Shown one piece after another: positions 18,380 to 27,712 of a DNA stretch of 64,000 nucleotides. The first letter of the stretch is position 1, and each line of letters opens with the position of its first letter. Where the stretch lies: positions 1-64,000 of the forward strand of contig JAABQK010000013.1 of the NCBI GenBank assembly GCA_011391495.1. Reading direction: 5' to 3'. A program made the position numbers and the translations under genes. Source of the stretch: Hydrogenophaga sp. Lineage in GTDB: Bacteria; Pseudomonadota; Gammaproteobacteria; Burkholderiales; Burkholderiaceae_C. The notes beneath the pieces are model-generated. The model was not told the origin of the DNA, did not search any database, and saw only the letters and a program-made list of their open reading frames with translations.

Positions 18380-19421
18380 ACAGCGCGCCGTCGGCCGTGG
18401 GCGGCGCCACGCCCAGGTGCCGGTAGGCCGCCAGCGTGGCGATGCGTCCGCGCGGGGTGCGCTGCAGGTAACCCTGCTGGATCAGGTAGGGCTCGATCAC
18501 GTCCTCGATCGTGTCGCGCTCCTCGCCAATGCTCGCCGCGATGTTGTCCAGCCCCACCGGTCCGCCATCGAAGCGGTGGATCACCGCCTCGAGCAGCTTG
18601 CGGTCCATCAGGTCGAAACCCTGCGGGTCCACGTCCAGCATGGCGAGCGCCCGGTTCGCGATGTCCAGCGTGATCGTGCCGCTGCCCTTGACGTCGGCGT
18701 AGTCACGCACCCGGCGCAGCAGCCGGTTGGCGATGCGTGGCGTGCCACGCGAACGGCGCGCCACCTCCATGCCGCCCGCGTCGTCCATCGGCGCGTTCAG
18801 CAGGCCGGCGCTGCGCTTGACGATGCGTGCCAGCTCGTCGGCGGTGTAGAACTCCAGCCGCGCCACGATGCCGAAGCGGTCGCGCAGCGGGTTGGTGAGC
18901 ATGCCCGCGCGCGTGGTCGCGCCCACCAGGGTGAAGGGCTGCAGGTCCAGCTTGATGCTGCGCGCGGCCGGGCCCTCCCCGATCATGATGTCGATCTGGT
19001 AGTCCTCCAGCGCGGGGTAGAGGATTTCCTCGACCACCGGGCTGAGGCGGTGGATCTCGTCGATGAAGAGCACATCGTTGGGTTCCAGGTTGGTCAGCAG
19101 CGCCGCCAGGTCCTTGGGCTTTTCCAGCACCGGGCCGCTGGTCTGGCGCAGGTTCACACCCAGCTCCTGCGCAATGATGTGGGAGAGCGTCGTCTTGCCC
19201 AGACCGGGCGGGCCGAACAGCAGCACATGGTCCAGCGCCTCGCTGCGCTTCTTGGCCGCGCCGATGAAGATCTCCAGCTGCTCGCGCACCTTCTGCTGGC
19301 CCACATAGTCGTCCAGCAGCTTGGGCCGCAACGCGCGCTCGATCGCCTCCTCCTTGGGCGAGGCGGGCGCGGCCGACACCACACGGGGCGCGGGAGCAAA
19401 GTCGTCGGTCTGGATGGCCAT
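18369..19421 (-). CDS. ruvB: Holliday junction branch migration ATPase RuvB
   Basis: The 350-residue AAA+ motor that drives branch migration with RuvA. Walker A GPPGLGKT is at residues 70-77, Walker B is in '[11 protein letters not shown]', sensor 1 is in 'LVGATTRAG', and the winged-helix DNA-binding domain ends in '[20 protein letters not shown]'. The start is ATG 19421; longer upstream readings are not family-like. ruvA lies about 4.5 kb away on the same strand and ruvC is not in the window, so the usual ruvCAB grouping is broken here. Confidence 0.96.
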   Translation of the reverse strand: MAIQTDDFAPAPRVVSAAPASPKEEAIERALRPKLLDDYVGQQKVREQLEIFIGAAKKRSEALDHVLLFGPPGLGKTTLSHIIAQELGVNLRQTSGPVLEKPKDLAALLTNLEPNDVLFIDEIHRLSPVVEEILYPALEDYQIDIMIGEGPAARSIKLDLQPFTLVGATTRAGMLTNPLRDRFGIVARLEFYTADELARIVKRSAGLLNAPMDDAGGMEVARRSRGTPRIANRLLRRVRDYADVKGSGTITLDIANRALAMLDVDPQGFDLMDRKLLEAVIHRFDGGPVGLDNIAASIGEERDTIEDVIEPYLIQQGYLQRTPRGRIATLAAYRHLGVAPPTADGALFSE

Positions 19422-19567
19422 GGAGCGTGTCTTGGAGCGGGAGGGTGCGGCAGGCGGATGCACAGCACCTTGACTATAGCGCCCGGCCCGGCGCCGGGGT
19501 CCACCGCTGAAGTTTGCCGACCGGCTGCCGATACCAACAACCAACCGCCACCGTCCGACTGCCCGCC

Positions 19568-20665
19568 ATGTCCCAGACCACCATCCGCCTTCTGCCTTTC
19601 CTGAACTCGCCCGGCGCTGGCCTGGGCACGCTGCTGCTCGTGGCGCTGCTGCTGAGCCTGCCGGTGCAGGCCAACGGTCCCGCCCACGAGCCGGCAAGGC
19701 ACACAGTCCAGCCGGCCGTCAAGCCGGCGGCCGCCCCGTCACCCACCCACGCATCGGCGCCTGCAGCATCCACCCCCTTGTCGCTGGAACAGGACGCCCA
19801 GCGCATCACCGAGACCCTGCAAGCCGCGATGAACCGGGCCGCCACACGCCAGCAGAAGCGCGAGCACGGGGTGTCCGTCGCCGCCCATGCTCCGGCAGTG
19901 CGCGCCACCGTGCGCGGCAAGGACCACGGCAGGACCGATGCCGCCACCGCGCGCCAGGCCGCCGTGCAGGGCCACGCCGAGCCGCACTGGAGCTACCTGG
20001 AACCCGGCACCGACCCTGCCGCCTGGGCCCGGCTCAAGCCAGAGTTCCAGACCTGCGCCAGCGGCAAACGCCAGTCGCCGGTGCACATCGAGGAATCGGG
20101 CACGCTGCAGGGACCGGCCGAACCGCTGGCCTTTGACTACCGGCCCAGCGGCGGCAGCGTGGTGAACAACGGCCACACCATCCAGGTCGACCTGGAAGGC
20201 CAGAACACCCTCACCGTGCGCGGCTCCACCTACCGGCTGCTGCAGTTCCACTTCCACCACCCGGCGGAAGAAAAGGTGAACCACAAGGGCTTTGCCATGG
20301 TCGCCCACCTGGTGCACCAGAACGCCGAGGGGCAGCTCGCGGTGGTGGCGGTGCTGATCGATCCGGGTGCGGCCAACGGGCTGGTGCACAAGGTCTGGAC
20401 GCACATGCCGCTGGACGTGAACGACCGCGTGCGCCTGCCCGCAGGTCTGCTCGACCTGGGCGCGCTGCTGCCGCAGGACCAGCGCTACTACCAGTTCATG
20501 GGCTCACTCACCACGCCGCCCTGCACCGAAGGCGTGCTGTGGATGGTGCTCAAGCAGCCCATGAGCGTGAGCCGCGAGCAGTTGAAACTGTTCGCCCAGC
20601 TGTTCCCGATGAACGCGCGACCGGTTCAGGCGCTCAACGGGCGGGTGGTGCGCGACGCGTTGTGA
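19568..20665 (+). CDS. Alpha-class carbonic anhydrase, secreted
   Basis: Hydrates CO2 to bicarbonate in the periplasm. The 365-residue precursor has a signal-like hydrophobic segment ('[19 protein letters not shown]'), a basic, Ala/His-rich linker of about 110 residues and then the catalytic domain from '[14 protein letters not shown]'. Zinc ligands are visible as two histidines in '[13 protein letters not shown]' and one in 'MVAHLVHQN'. 'QSPVHIE' and '[12 protein letters not shown]' are family signatures. The linker is much longer than usual for bacterial alpha-carbonic anhydrases. The start is ATG 19568. Confidence 0.92.
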   Translation: MSQTTIRLLPFLNSPGAGLGTLLLVALLLSLPVQANGPAHEPARHTVQPAVKPAAAPSPTHASAPAASTPLSLEQDAQRITETLQAAMNRAATRQQKREHGVSVAAHAPAVRATVRGKDHGRTDAATARQAAVQGHAEPHWSYLEPGTDPAAWARLKPEFQTCASGKRQSPVHIEESGTLQGPAEPLAFDYRPSGGSVVNNGHTIQVDLEGQNTLTVRGSTYRLLQFHFHHPAEEKVNHKGFAMVAHLVHQNAEGQLAVVAVLIDPGAANGLVHKVWTHMPLDVNDRVRLPAGLLDLGALLPQDQRYYQFMGSLTTPPCTEGVLWMVLKQPMSVSREQLKLFAQLFPMNARPVQALNGRVVRDAL

Positions 20666-20674
20666 ACGCCGGCC

Positions 20675-22306
20675 TCAGCGCAGCAGCGGGTGCCGCTGTC
20701 CATCCTCGGCACCCAGCAGCCTGAGCGCCTCTCGCGCAGGCACCAGCGCCACAGCACCTCCCCGGTAGACCTGCTGGTGCAGCGCTTCCATCGTGTTCAG
20801 GACCCGCGCGTCGTGGAAATACAAGACCGCATACGCCTCGGGGTGCACCTTCAGCCAGGCCAGCTGCTGCGCCGGGTCGTCACCGAGCTCGACCAGGGGC
20901 GCCTCCAGGCGGCCCAGGAACTGGTACTGCGCGTGGTAGCCCTGCAGATTCGCCACCGTCGTGCCCTGCTGCTGGGCCTTGCGAACCGCCTGTGCCATGG
21001 GCTTGATGTCGTACAGCGGTTCGATGGCGGGCTGGATCGAGATCAGCGTGAGGGACAGCGCAGCGGCGCTCAGGAGCGCGAGCGCGACGGTTGGCTGCGA
21101 TCCGCGCCGCACCCCCAGCCAGGCGCCCAGCGCTGCCAGACCGATCAGCACCCCCGGCCAGACCCGCGGCAGGGCTGCCAGCTCTTCAACCCGCCCTTTG
21201 AAAACGCCGGCACCGGCCAGCACCAGAACACCGCCCAGCAGCGCGGTCAGCAGCACCGGCAGTCCCACCCGTGAAGCCGGACGCTCGACCAGACCCCGCG
21301 CGGCCAGCATGGCGAAGGCGGGAAACACGGGAATCAGGTAGTGCAGCTGCTTGCCGCTGACAAGGGAGAAGGCGATGAGCACCGGCAGCATCCAGGCGAT
21401 GCAGAAACGTGCGCCGCGGTCCAGCCCGTCGCGCTTCAGGCCCGCCAGCGCGCGCCACAGGCCAGGCCAGACGAACCAGGGGAACAGCAGCAGCGGCAAC
21501 ATCGGCAGGTACCACCAGATGGGCCGCTTGTGCGCGAAGGACTCGACCATGCGGTTGGCGGTCTGGCCCCAGAAGATGGCGTTGCGGTAGGCCTCCCCGC
21601 CCGACAGGCCGGCCGGAATGGCCCATGCGAGCGCGATGGCCGCCCCGAACAGCAGCGCGAGCAGCACGCCACCGAACCAGCGCCGCCAGGGCAGGCCGGG
21701 GCTCCACCACGGCGCCAGCAGCGTGATGGGCAGGAGGTGCAGCAGAATCACCGGTCCCTTGGTCAGCACACCCATCCCGATCGCCACCCCCAGCCAGGCA
21801 AAGCCCCGGCGCTGGCCGTCGGCGGCCGCCAGCACGCCGTGCATGCCCACCAGCACCCAGAACGCCAGCAGCACATCGAACATGGTGGTGGTGGAGAACA
21901 GCATCCACCACAGGGTGGTGAGCAGCATCAGGGCGGACAGACCGGCCGTGGCGGGCCGCTGCGGCCACAGCCGGCGGGCCAGCGGGAACACCAGGCCCAA
22001 TGCGCCGGCTGAAAACAGGGGAGAAACGAGGCGCGGCCACCACTCGTTGACACCGAACAGCGCCCAGCCGGCGTGGAACATCCAGAAGAAGAACGGGGGC
22101 TTGTGGCTGTACGGCTCGCCATTCTTGAACGGCACCAGGAAATCGCCACGCAGCCACATCTCCCATGCCGCACCGACATAGCGCGTCTCATCGATCGGGG
22201 TCAGGGTCCGCGTCAGCAGGACCACGGCGGTGAGCACCGCCAGCACGCCCCAACTCAGCCACAACAGACGCCAGCCGGATGCCTCAGGATTTGTGGACAG
22301 GTTCAT
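20675..22306 (-). CDS. ArnT-like glycosyltransferase (GT83 / PMT family)
   Basis: A 543-residue inner-membrane glycosyltransferase with about twelve hydrophobic segments. The first periplasmic loop carries 'TPIDETRYVGAAWEMWLRGDFLVPFKNGEPYSHKPP', which contains the DE pair and the Tyr/Lys-Pro-Pro signature of ArnT and related polyprenol-phosphate-sugar transferases. It would take a sugar from undecaprenyl phosphate and transfer it to lipid A or another periplasmic acceptor. It overlaps the preceding VTT gene by 23 nt and follows a GT2 enzyme that could make the donor. No arnA/arnB genes are nearby, so aminoarabinose cannot be assumed. Confidence 0.87.
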   Translation of the reverse strand: MNLSTNPEASGWRLLWLSWGVLAVLTAVVLLTRTLTPIDETRYVGAAWEMWLRGDFLVPFKNGEPYSHKPPFFFWMFHAGWALFGVNEWWPRLVSPLFSAGALGLVFPLARRLWPQRPATAGLSALMLLTTLWWMLFSTTTMFDVLLAFWVLVGMHGVLAAADGQRRGFAWLGVAIGMGVLTKGPVILLHLLPITLLAPWWSPGLPWRRWFGGVLLALLFGAAIALAWAIPAGLSGGEAYRNAIFWGQTANRMVESFAHKRPIWWYLPMLPLLLFPWFVWPGLWRALAGLKRDGLDRGARFCIAWMLPVLIAFSLVSGKQLHYLIPVFPAFAMLAARGLVERPASRVGLPVLLTALLGGVLVLAGAGVFKGRVEELAALPRVWPGVLIGLAALGAWLGVRRGSQPTVALALLSAAALSLTLISIQPAIEPLYDIKPMAQAVRKAQQQGTTVANLQGYHAQYQFLGRLEAPLVELGDDPAQQLAWLKVHPEAYAVLYFHDARVLNTMEALHQQVYRGGAVALVPAREALRLLGAEDGQRHPLLR

Positions 22307-23003
22307 GGGGTTCCGTTTCGTTCTCGCCCAGCGCGGCGTCCACCTGTTCGTCCAGGCTCTGGCCATGGCGAAGCCGGTGGTACAGGTAGGCGCCCAGCGC
22401 GCCGGAGATGATGAACAGGCCGATGGCCAGTCCGAGCTTCAAGGCGGGCGCCAGATGCACGCCACTGCCAACCAGCGCGAACACCAGCGCCTGCGGCAGG
22501 TATCCGACCAGCGAGCCGGCGAAAAAGGGCAGCGGCCGGATGCCGGAAACACCGGCCACCAGGTTGGTCAGCAGGTTGTTGCCCACCGGCAGCAAGCGCA
22601 CCAGCACCGTCATGGAAAACGGATGGTTCTGGATGAAACGGTCGAAGCGCTGGGCGCGCCCGCCCAGGCGGGCCCGCAACAGGGACCGACCGAAAAAGCG
22701 GGCGTAGCCAAAACTCAGCAGGCACCCCAGCAGCGCAGCGAGTGCGGCCAGCAGCGTGCCCAGCCCGACGCTGAAGGCATAGCCTCCGAGAAAGGCGATC
22801 ACCTGGCGCGGCATGCCGATGGCGGTGAACAGCCCGCCCATCAGGAGGTAGAGCAGCGCGCCGTTGACACCGTGACCGCGCACCCGCGCATCGATCCAGG
22901 CCTCGTTGACGCTGCTGCCCAGGTCACTGGTCTTGAACAGATAGCCCAGCAACGCGAGGCTCAAGATCAGGGCCAGGCCCTTGAGGATGACGCGGAGCTT
23001 CAT
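22284..23003 (-). CDS. VTT/TVP38 (DedA-like) membrane protein
   Basis: A 239-residue membrane protein of the TVP38/TMEM64 family. About five or six hydrophobic segments surround the VTT-domain core 'GLFTAIGMPRQVIAFLGGYAFSVGLGTLLAALAALLGCLLSF', and 'RLLPVGNNLLTNLVAGVSGI' holds the conserved Arg and Asn/Gly. Related DedA and VTT proteins act as lipid scramblases or undecaprenyl-phosphate recyclers. That fits its position between a polyprenol-phosphate-sugar synthase-like gene and an ArnT-like transferase: it may move the lipid carrier across the membrane. This is inference from context. Confidence 0.85.
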   Translation of the reverse strand: MKLRVILKGLALILSLALLGYLFKTSDLGSSVNEAWIDARVRGHGVNGALLYLLMGGLFTAIGMPRQVIAFLGGYAFSVGLGTLLAALAALLGCLLSFGYARFFGRSLLRARLGGRAQRFDRFIQNHPFSMTVLVRLLPVGNNLLTNLVAGVSGIRPLPFFAGSLVGYLPQALVFALVGSGVHLAPALKLGLAIGLFIISGALGAYLYHRLRHGQSLDEQVDAALGENETEPHEPVHKS

Positions 23004-23057
23004 CGGATGTCTTTTTGCCCTGCTTCTTCGAGTGCGACGGAAGCGTGTGTGCAGGCC

Positions 23058-23807
23058 CTAGACATCGGATCCGGGCTCGATCACCGGCAGCCGCACCCGG
23101 CGCTGCAGCCAGGCCACCCCGAACAGGTCGACGATGCCCACCCACAGCCGGTTGTGCACACCGTACTTGGAGGTGCCACGCTCCCGTGCACGGTGGTGCA
23201 CCGGCACCGAGACGACCGCGCCGCCCTGGCGCATCACCAGCGCCGGCAGGAAACGGTGCATGTGGTCGAAGTTGGGCAGCTGCAGAAAGGTCTCGCGGGC
23301 GAACACCTTGAGCCCGCAGCCCGTGTCGGGCGTGTTGTCTTTCAGCATGCGCGAGCGCACACCGTTGGCGACTTTCGACGACAGGCGGCGCAGGAACGTG
23401 TCGTTGCGCTTGGCACGCCATCCCGCCAGCAACTCCAGGTGGGCGGGCTGCGCCGGGTTGACCAGTTGGGCCAGCAGCGCCGGGATGTCGGCGGGATCGT
23501 TCTGCCCGTCGCCGTCCAGCGTGGCGATCCATTCGTACCGCGCGGCACTCACCCCGGTCGTCACCGCCCGGCTCTGCCCGCACGATGCGCGGTGGCGGAT
23601 CACCCGCAGCATCGGAAATTCGGTTTTCAGCGCCTCCAGGCGGGCCTGGGTGGCGTCGGTGCTGCCATCGTTGACGTAGAGGATCTCGAACGTGGTGTGA
23701 CCGGACAAGGCCGCCGCGATCTCGCGCACCAGCGGCTCGACGTTGTCCTGCTCATTCTTGACGGGAACCACCACCGACAGCCGGCCGTGAAAAGCATGTT
23801 TGGGCAT
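23058..23807 (-). CDS. Family 2 glycosyltransferase, polyprenol-phosphate sugar synthase-like
   Basis: A 249-residue soluble GT2 enzyme related to DPM1 and ArnC. 'LSVVVPVKNEQDNVEPLVREI' opens the GT-A fold, 'ILYVNDGSTDAT' and 'IATLDGDGQNDPADIPAL' carry the nucleotide-sugar and metal (DxD-like) residues, and the acceptor loop 'RMLKDNTPDTGCGLKVF' is typical of dolichyl/undecaprenyl-phosphate synthases. Unlike ArnC it lacks C-terminal membrane helices, so it resembles the soluble DPM1 type. It is the first gene of a GT2-VTT-GT83 run and would supply the lipid-linked sugar to the GT83 enzyme. Confidence 0.88.
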   Translation of the reverse strand: MPKHAFHGRLSVVVPVKNEQDNVEPLVREIAAALSGHTTFEILYVNDGSTDATQARLEALKTEFPMLRVIRHRASCGQSRAVTTGVSAARYEWIATLDGDGQNDPADIPALLAQLVNPAQPAHLELLAGWRAKRNDTFLRRLSSKVANGVRSRMLKDNTPDTGCGLKVFARETFLQLPNFDHMHRFLPALVMRQGGAVVSVPVHHRARERGTSKYGVHNRLWVGIVDLFGVAWLQRRVRLPVIEPGSDV

Positions 23808-23923
23808 AAAAAGAGTCTATTGGTTCAAGCTGAAAACCGTCTGGCGAACACCCGCCTCCGGCGGCACCGGGGGTGTCCGGCTTCCACGGCGACATTCTCC
23901 CGGACGACACCTTGCGAAAGCCC

Positions 23924-24502
23924 TCATTTCGCCAGCGCCTTCAACGCCAGCTTGATGCCTTCGCTCACGCCCACCTCAGCCGGCAAGGGCTTGAGCGCCG
24001 CAGCGGCGTCCTTCTCGCTGTAGCCCAGCGCCATCAGCGCCTGCTGGATGTCGCTCTGCACATCGCTTTGCGCCGGGCCGCTACCGGGCAGCGCCAGGTC
24101 GGCGCCGAGCTTGCCCTTGAGTTCGAGCAGCAGGCGCTCGGCCGTCTTCTTGCCGATGCCCGGCACCTTGACGATGCGGCCGGCTTCCTGCGCGCTCACC
24201 GCCTGCGCCAGATCGCCCACGCTCATGCCCGACAGCACCGAGAGCGCCGTGCGCGGACCGATGCCGCTGATCTTGATGAGCTGACGAAACGCTTCGCGCT
24301 CGCTGGCGCTGCCGAAGCCATAGAGGATCTGCGCGTCCTCGCGCACCACGAAGTGGGTCAGCAGCGAGACCTTTTCACCGCTGGCAGGGAGGTTGTAGAA
24401 GGTGCTCATGGGCACATCCACCTCGTAGCCCACGCCATGGCAGTCGATCAGGATCTGCGGTGGATTTTTTTCCAGCAGGGTGCCGGTCAACTTGCCTATC
24501 AT
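23924..24502 (-). CDS. ruvA: Holliday junction DNA-binding protein RuvA
   Basis: A 192-residue protein that binds the four-way junction as a tetramer and recruits RuvB. The N-terminal OB fold '[31 protein letters not shown]' is followed by paired helix-hairpin-helix motifs, '[16 protein letters not shown]' and '[17 protein letters not shown]', and a C-terminal RuvB-contact domain '[21 protein letters not shown]'. The start is ATG 24502. The divergent phoH gene begins 111 nt away. ruvB is separated from it by the GT operon and the carbonic anhydrase. Confidence 0.96.
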   Translation of the reverse strand: MIGKLTGTLLEKNPPQILIDCHGVGYEVDVPMSTFYNLPASGEKVSLLTHFVVREDAQILYGFGSASEREAFRQLIKISGIGPRTALSVLSGMSVGDLAQAVSAQEAGRIVKVPGIGKKTAERLLLELKGKLGADLALPGSGPAQSDVQSDIQQALMALGYSEKDAAAALKPLPAEVGVSEGIKLALKALAK

Positions 24503-24613
24503 TGGGAGGTTCCTTGGTTCCGGTCGTTCCCGGGTTCGCCCCGTGAACAACGGCTCGTCCCCGGCACCTGACGCAGCCAGGGCCGGGACATTTCACTTAC
24601 CTGGATTATCGGT

Positions 24614-25606
24614 TTGATTCTCAGACACACCTTCACCCCGCCCGACAACCTGCGCATGGGGCACCTCTGCGGTCCGCTGGACAGCCATATCCGCAGCATC
24701 GAGGCGGCGCTGCAGGTCAAGGTGGCGCACCGCTTCGAGCAGTTCCGCATCGAGGGACCCAAGGCCAAGGCGAACCAGGCGCTGGAAACGCTGCAGGCGC
24801 TGTACGAGATGGCGAAAAAGCCGATCCCCGCCGAAACGGTGCAGCTCATGCTGAGCGGCGACACCGCCATGCCGGCCACCGGCGACGACGCGCTCGCGAT
24901 GCAGACGCGCCGCGGCGAGGTGCGCGGACGCACACCGAACCAGGCGCGTTACCTGGAGAACATGGCCACGCACGACATCACCTTCGGCATCGGACCGGCC
25001 GGCACCGGCAAGACCTATCTCGCCGTGGCCTGCGCGGTGGACGCGCTGGAGCGCAGCGCGGTGCAGAAGATCGTGCTCACCCGCCCGGCGGTGGAAGCGG
25101 GTGAAAAACTCGGTTTCCTGCCCGGCGACCTGGGCCAGAAGGTGGACCCCTATTTGCGCCCCCTGTACGACGCGCTGCACGACCTGATGGGTTTCGACAA
25201 GGTGCAAAAGGCGTTCGAGCGCCAGCAGATCGAGATCGCGCCGCTGGCCTTCATGCGCGGACGCACGCTCAACCACGCCTTCGTGATCCTCGACGAAGCG
25301 CAGAACACCACGCCCGAGCAGATGAAGATGTTCCTCACCCGCATCGGCTTCGGCAGCAAGGCGGTGGTGACGGGCGACGTGAGCCAGATCGACCTGCCGC
25401 GCACGCAACTCAGCGGCCTGATCGACGCCGAGCGCATCCTGAAACGCGTGACCGGCATCGCCTTCAACCGCCTGACCAGCGCCGACGTGGTGCGGCATCC
25501 GCTGGTGGCCCGCATCGTGGACGCCTACGATGCGCGCGGCGGCGATGCGGACGAGTTGCCGCCTTTGGTCTTGCCCGCCAAACGCGCCCGCCGCAAGACC
25601 GCCTGA
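24614..25606 (+). CDS. PhoH-like ATPase
   Basis: A 330-residue PhoH-family P-loop protein. Walker A GPAGTGKT is at residues 127-134, Walker B is '[13 protein letters not shown]', and '[22 protein letters not shown]' is a family signature. An N-terminal KH-like region of about 110 residues precedes the ATPase. The start is taken as TTG 24614, which gives the family's usual first residues '[12 protein letters not shown]'. It is followed at 10 nt by ybeY, the near-universal pairing in Proteobacteria, which supports a role in ribosome maturation or RNA quality control. Confidence 0.93.
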   Translation: MILRHTFTPPDNLRMGHLCGPLDSHIRSIEAALQVKVAHRFEQFRIEGPKAKANQALETLQALYEMAKKPIPAETVQLMLSGDTAMPATGDDALAMQTRRGEVRGRTPNQARYLENMATHDITFGIGPAGTGKTYLAVACAVDALERSAVQKIVLTRPAVEAGEKLGFLPGDLGQKVDPYLRPLYDALHDLMGFDKVQKAFERQQIEIAPLAFMRGRTLNHAFVILDEAQNTTPEQMKMFLTRIGFGSKAVVTGDVSQIDLPRTQLSGLIDAERILKRVTGIAFNRLTSADVVRHPLVARIVDAYDARGGDADELPPLVLPAKRARRKTA

Positions 25607-25616
25607 GGACTGGACC

Positions 25617-26072
25617 ATGGCCCTGCCCACCCTGACGCTGTCCCTCCAGTTCGGCGACCTGACCGACGCGGCCACCCACCGTGCCGCGCTGCCGCGTCAC
25701 AAGGTCGCGCGCTGCATCCGCCACGCGCTGGACGCCGACGCCGAGATCACCGTGCGCATCGTGGACGCCGAAGAGGGCCAGGCACTGAACCGCGACTACC
25801 GCCAGAAGGACTACGCCACCAACGTGCTGACCTTCGACTACGCCACCGAACCGCTGGTGATGGCCGACCTGGTGCTGTGCGCGCCGGTGGTGGCGCGCGA
25901 AGCGAAGGAGCAGAAGAAGTCGCTGGCCGACCACTACGCGCACCTGCTGGTGCACGGCACGCTGCACGCCCAGGGCTGGGACCACGAGACCAGCGAGGCC
26001 GATGCCGAAGCGATGGAAGCGCGCGAGATCGAGATCCTCGCCGGGCTGGGGTTGAAGAACCCCTACCGTTAA
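25617..26072 (+). CDS. ybeY: Endoribonuclease / rRNA maturation factor YbeY
   Basis: A 151-residue metal-dependent RNase involved in 16S rRNA 3' end processing and 70S quality control. The zinc-binding motif [11 protein letters not shown] has its three histidines at residues 113, 117 and 123. '[18 protein letters not shown]' is the other conserved block. It starts at ATG 25617, ten nt after phoH. Its stop codon overlaps the convergent dtd stop (TAA at 26070-26072 against TAA read from 26071-26069). Confidence 0.95.
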   Translation: MALPTLTLSLQFGDLTDAATHRAALPRHKVARCIRHALDADAEITVRIVDAEEGQALNRDYRQKDYATNVLTFDYATEPLVMADLVLCAPVVAREAKEQKKSLADHYAHLLVHGTLHAQGWDHETSEADAEAMEAREIEILAGLGLKNPYR

Positions 26073-26509
26073 GCCCTGAGCTGCAAGGGTATGGTCACCG
26101 GTCCGTCGTTGACCAGGTGCACCTGCATGTCGGCGCCGAAACGACCCGTCTGCACCACCGGATGCGCGGCGCGTGCCGCCGCCACAAACCGGTCGTAAAG
26201 CGCCTCACCGAGCGCGGGAGCCGCCGCCCCGGTAAAGCCCGGCCGGTTGCCGCTCTTCGTGTCGGCGGCCAGCGTGAACTGGCTGACGATCAGCAATCCT
26301 CCGCCCACATCCTGCACGCTGCGGTTCATCTTGCCCTGCTCGTCGCCAAAAATGCGCAACTTCAGGATCTTGGCCAGCAGCTTCTCACCCAATGCCCCGG
26401 TGTCGTCGGGCTCGGCGCACACCAGCACCAGGAGGCCGGCACCGATCTGGCCCACGGTGTCGCCCCCGATCACCACGCGGGCTTCGCTCACGCGTTGCAG
26501 CAAAGCCAT
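26069..26509 (-). CDS. dtd: D-aminoacyl-tRNA deacylase
   Basis: Hydrolyses D-amino acids wrongly attached to tRNA, for instance D-Tyr-tRNA. The protein is 146 residues from ATG 26509; a second ATG immediately before it is equally usable. The signature '[17 protein letters not shown]' and the cross-subunit Gly-cisPro-type motif near the C-terminus, '[11 protein letters not shown]', are both present. It converges on ybeY with overlapping stops, and follows the cation transporter gene across a copy of the dispersed repeat. Confidence 0.94.
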   Translation of the reverse strand: MALLQRVSEARVVIGGDTVGQIGAGLLVLVCAEPDDTGALGEKLLAKILKLRIFGDEQGKMNRSVQDVGGGLLIVSQFTLAADTKSGNRPGFTGAAAPALGEALYDRFVAAARAAHPVVQTGRFGADMQVHLVNDGPVTIPLQLRA

Positions 26510-26552
26510 CATGTCAGCAACCCAAAGCGCAACCCGTGGCCCAGCAACCCCA

Positions 26553-26628
26553 GGGCACCGCCGGGCCGGCTTTGCCGGACGGCCAGTGCCGCCCCCTTGA
26601 GGGGGTCGCGCGCAGCGCGGCGGGGGTG
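26553..26628 (-). repeat. Dispersed GC-rich repeat, copy C
   Basis: The best-formed copy. It begins 4 nt after the cation-efflux stop and ends about 40 nt before dtd. It has the hairpin CCCCC-TTGA-GGGGG (26592-26605), a GCGCGC-rich arm on one side, and the arm CCGGC-TTT-GCCGG (26566-26578) on the other. Confidence 0.8.
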
Positions 26629-26632
26629 AACT

Positions 26633-27559
26633 TCAAATCAGGTCTTTCGGATCGTCAAAGTGCGCTTCCACATCGCTGGGCAGCAGCTGGATCGACGCGC
26701 GCAAGCCGGGAACGGCGCTCATCAGCGCCTGCTCGACGCTGGCGCGCACGGCAGCCGCCCTTCCCAGCGACCAGCTCGCCGGCATGTGCATGTGCATGTC
26801 GACAAAGCGGCGCTGTCCCGCCTTGCGGGTACTGACGTGGTCGAAACGGATGATGGAAACTTCATTGCTCTGGCTCGCAAAGCCATCGAGCGTCTGCTGG
26901 ATGGTGGCCATGACATCGGGCTCCACCGCCTCGTCCATCAGTCCCTGGGATGAGCGCCACATCAGGTGGAAGCCTTCCTTCAGAATGTTGGCCGCCACGC
27001 CCATGGCCACGATGGCGTCCAGCCACAGCCAGCCGGTGAAGTGCACCATGGCAATGCCGATCACCACGCCCACCGAGGTCCAGACGTCGGTCACCAGGTG
27101 TTTGGCGTCGGCCTCCAGCGCGATGGATCGGTGCTGTTTCGCAGCGCCAAACATCACCCAGGCCAGCAGGCCGTTGAGCGCCGAACTGGCCACCGACAAG
27201 GCCAGGCCCCAGCCCACCTGTTCGATCGGCTGCGGGTCGAACAGCCGGTGCCCTGCCGTCCAGATGATGCCCAGCGCCGCCGCAATGATCAGGATGCCCT
27301 CAAACCCGGACGAGAAATACTCGGCCTTGTGGTGACCATACGGATGGTCCTCGTCGGCCGGGCGGGCGGCGATGGTCACCATCACCAGACCGAAGATCGC
27401 GCTCGCCAGGTTCACCAGCGACTCCATCGCGTCGGACAACAGGCCGACCGAGTCGGTGATGACCCATGCCAGGGTCTTGAGCGTGATGGTGATGACGGCC
27501 ACCACCACCGACGCCATGAGCAGGCGTTGCGGGGTGAGGAAGCGGGAGGCAATGTTCAT
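26633..27559 (-). CDS. Cation diffusion facilitator (CDF) family transporter
   Basis: A 308-residue inner-membrane metal/proton antiporter of the FieF/CzcD type. About six membrane helices include the paired metal-site motifs 'SVGLLSDAMESLVNL' and 'ALEADAKHLVTDVWTS' (the D-x3-E and H-x3-D patterns). 'DEDHPYGHHKAEYFSS' holds the loop signature. The C-terminal cytoplasmic metallochaperone-like domain begins near 'EVSIIRFDHVSTRKAGQRRFVDMHMHMP'. Zn or Fe export is typical for the family, but the metal cannot be decided here. Divergent from glgB. Confidence 0.9.
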   Translation of the reverse strand: MNIASRFLTPQRLLMASVVVAVITITLKTLAWVITDSVGLLSDAMESLVNLASAIFGLVMVTIAARPADEDHPYGHHKAEYFSSGFEGILIIAAALGIIWTAGHRLFDPQPIEQVGWGLALSVASSALNGLLAWVMFGAAKQHRSIALEADAKHLVTDVWTSVGVVIGIAMVHFTGWLWLDAIVAMGVAANILKEGFHLMWRSSQGLMDEAVEPDVMATIQQTLDGFASQSNEVSIIRFDHVSTRKAGQRRFVDMHMHMPASWSLGRAAAVRASVEQALMSAVPGLRASIQLLPSDVEAHFDDPKDLI

Positions 27560-27607
27560 GTGTTGATTGTCGCCCAGCGGCCGTGCGGGGGCCAAGGTCT
27601 GCCGAAG

Positions 27608-27693
27608 CGGTATACCCGTCGGATACCGGGCGCTCCGCATCGAAACAGGGCGGACCGTCCTGTAACCGATGGGTACCCGTTCGGTGCCAGAAT
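27608..27693. promoter_or_regulatory. Intergenic dyads upstream of glgB
   Basis: The 153-nt space between the CDF gene (-) and glgB (+) holds two related dyads. The first is CGGTAT-N9-ATACCG (27608-27628), which also contains GGTATACC. The second is ACCGA...TCGGT around a GGGTACCC centre (27665-27685). A weak -10-like CAGAAT follows at 27688-27693. The shared ACCCGTCGG/ACCCGTTCGG wording suggests two binding sites for one regulator of the glycogen operon. No regulator is adjacent. Confidence 0.4.
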
Positions 27694-27712
27694 GGCTTGA
27701 ACGCACGCATCC

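Noticed and set aside
22230-24023. A 597-codon open frame on the plus strand
   Set aside because: Spans three minus-strand genes with clear families; it is a shadow.
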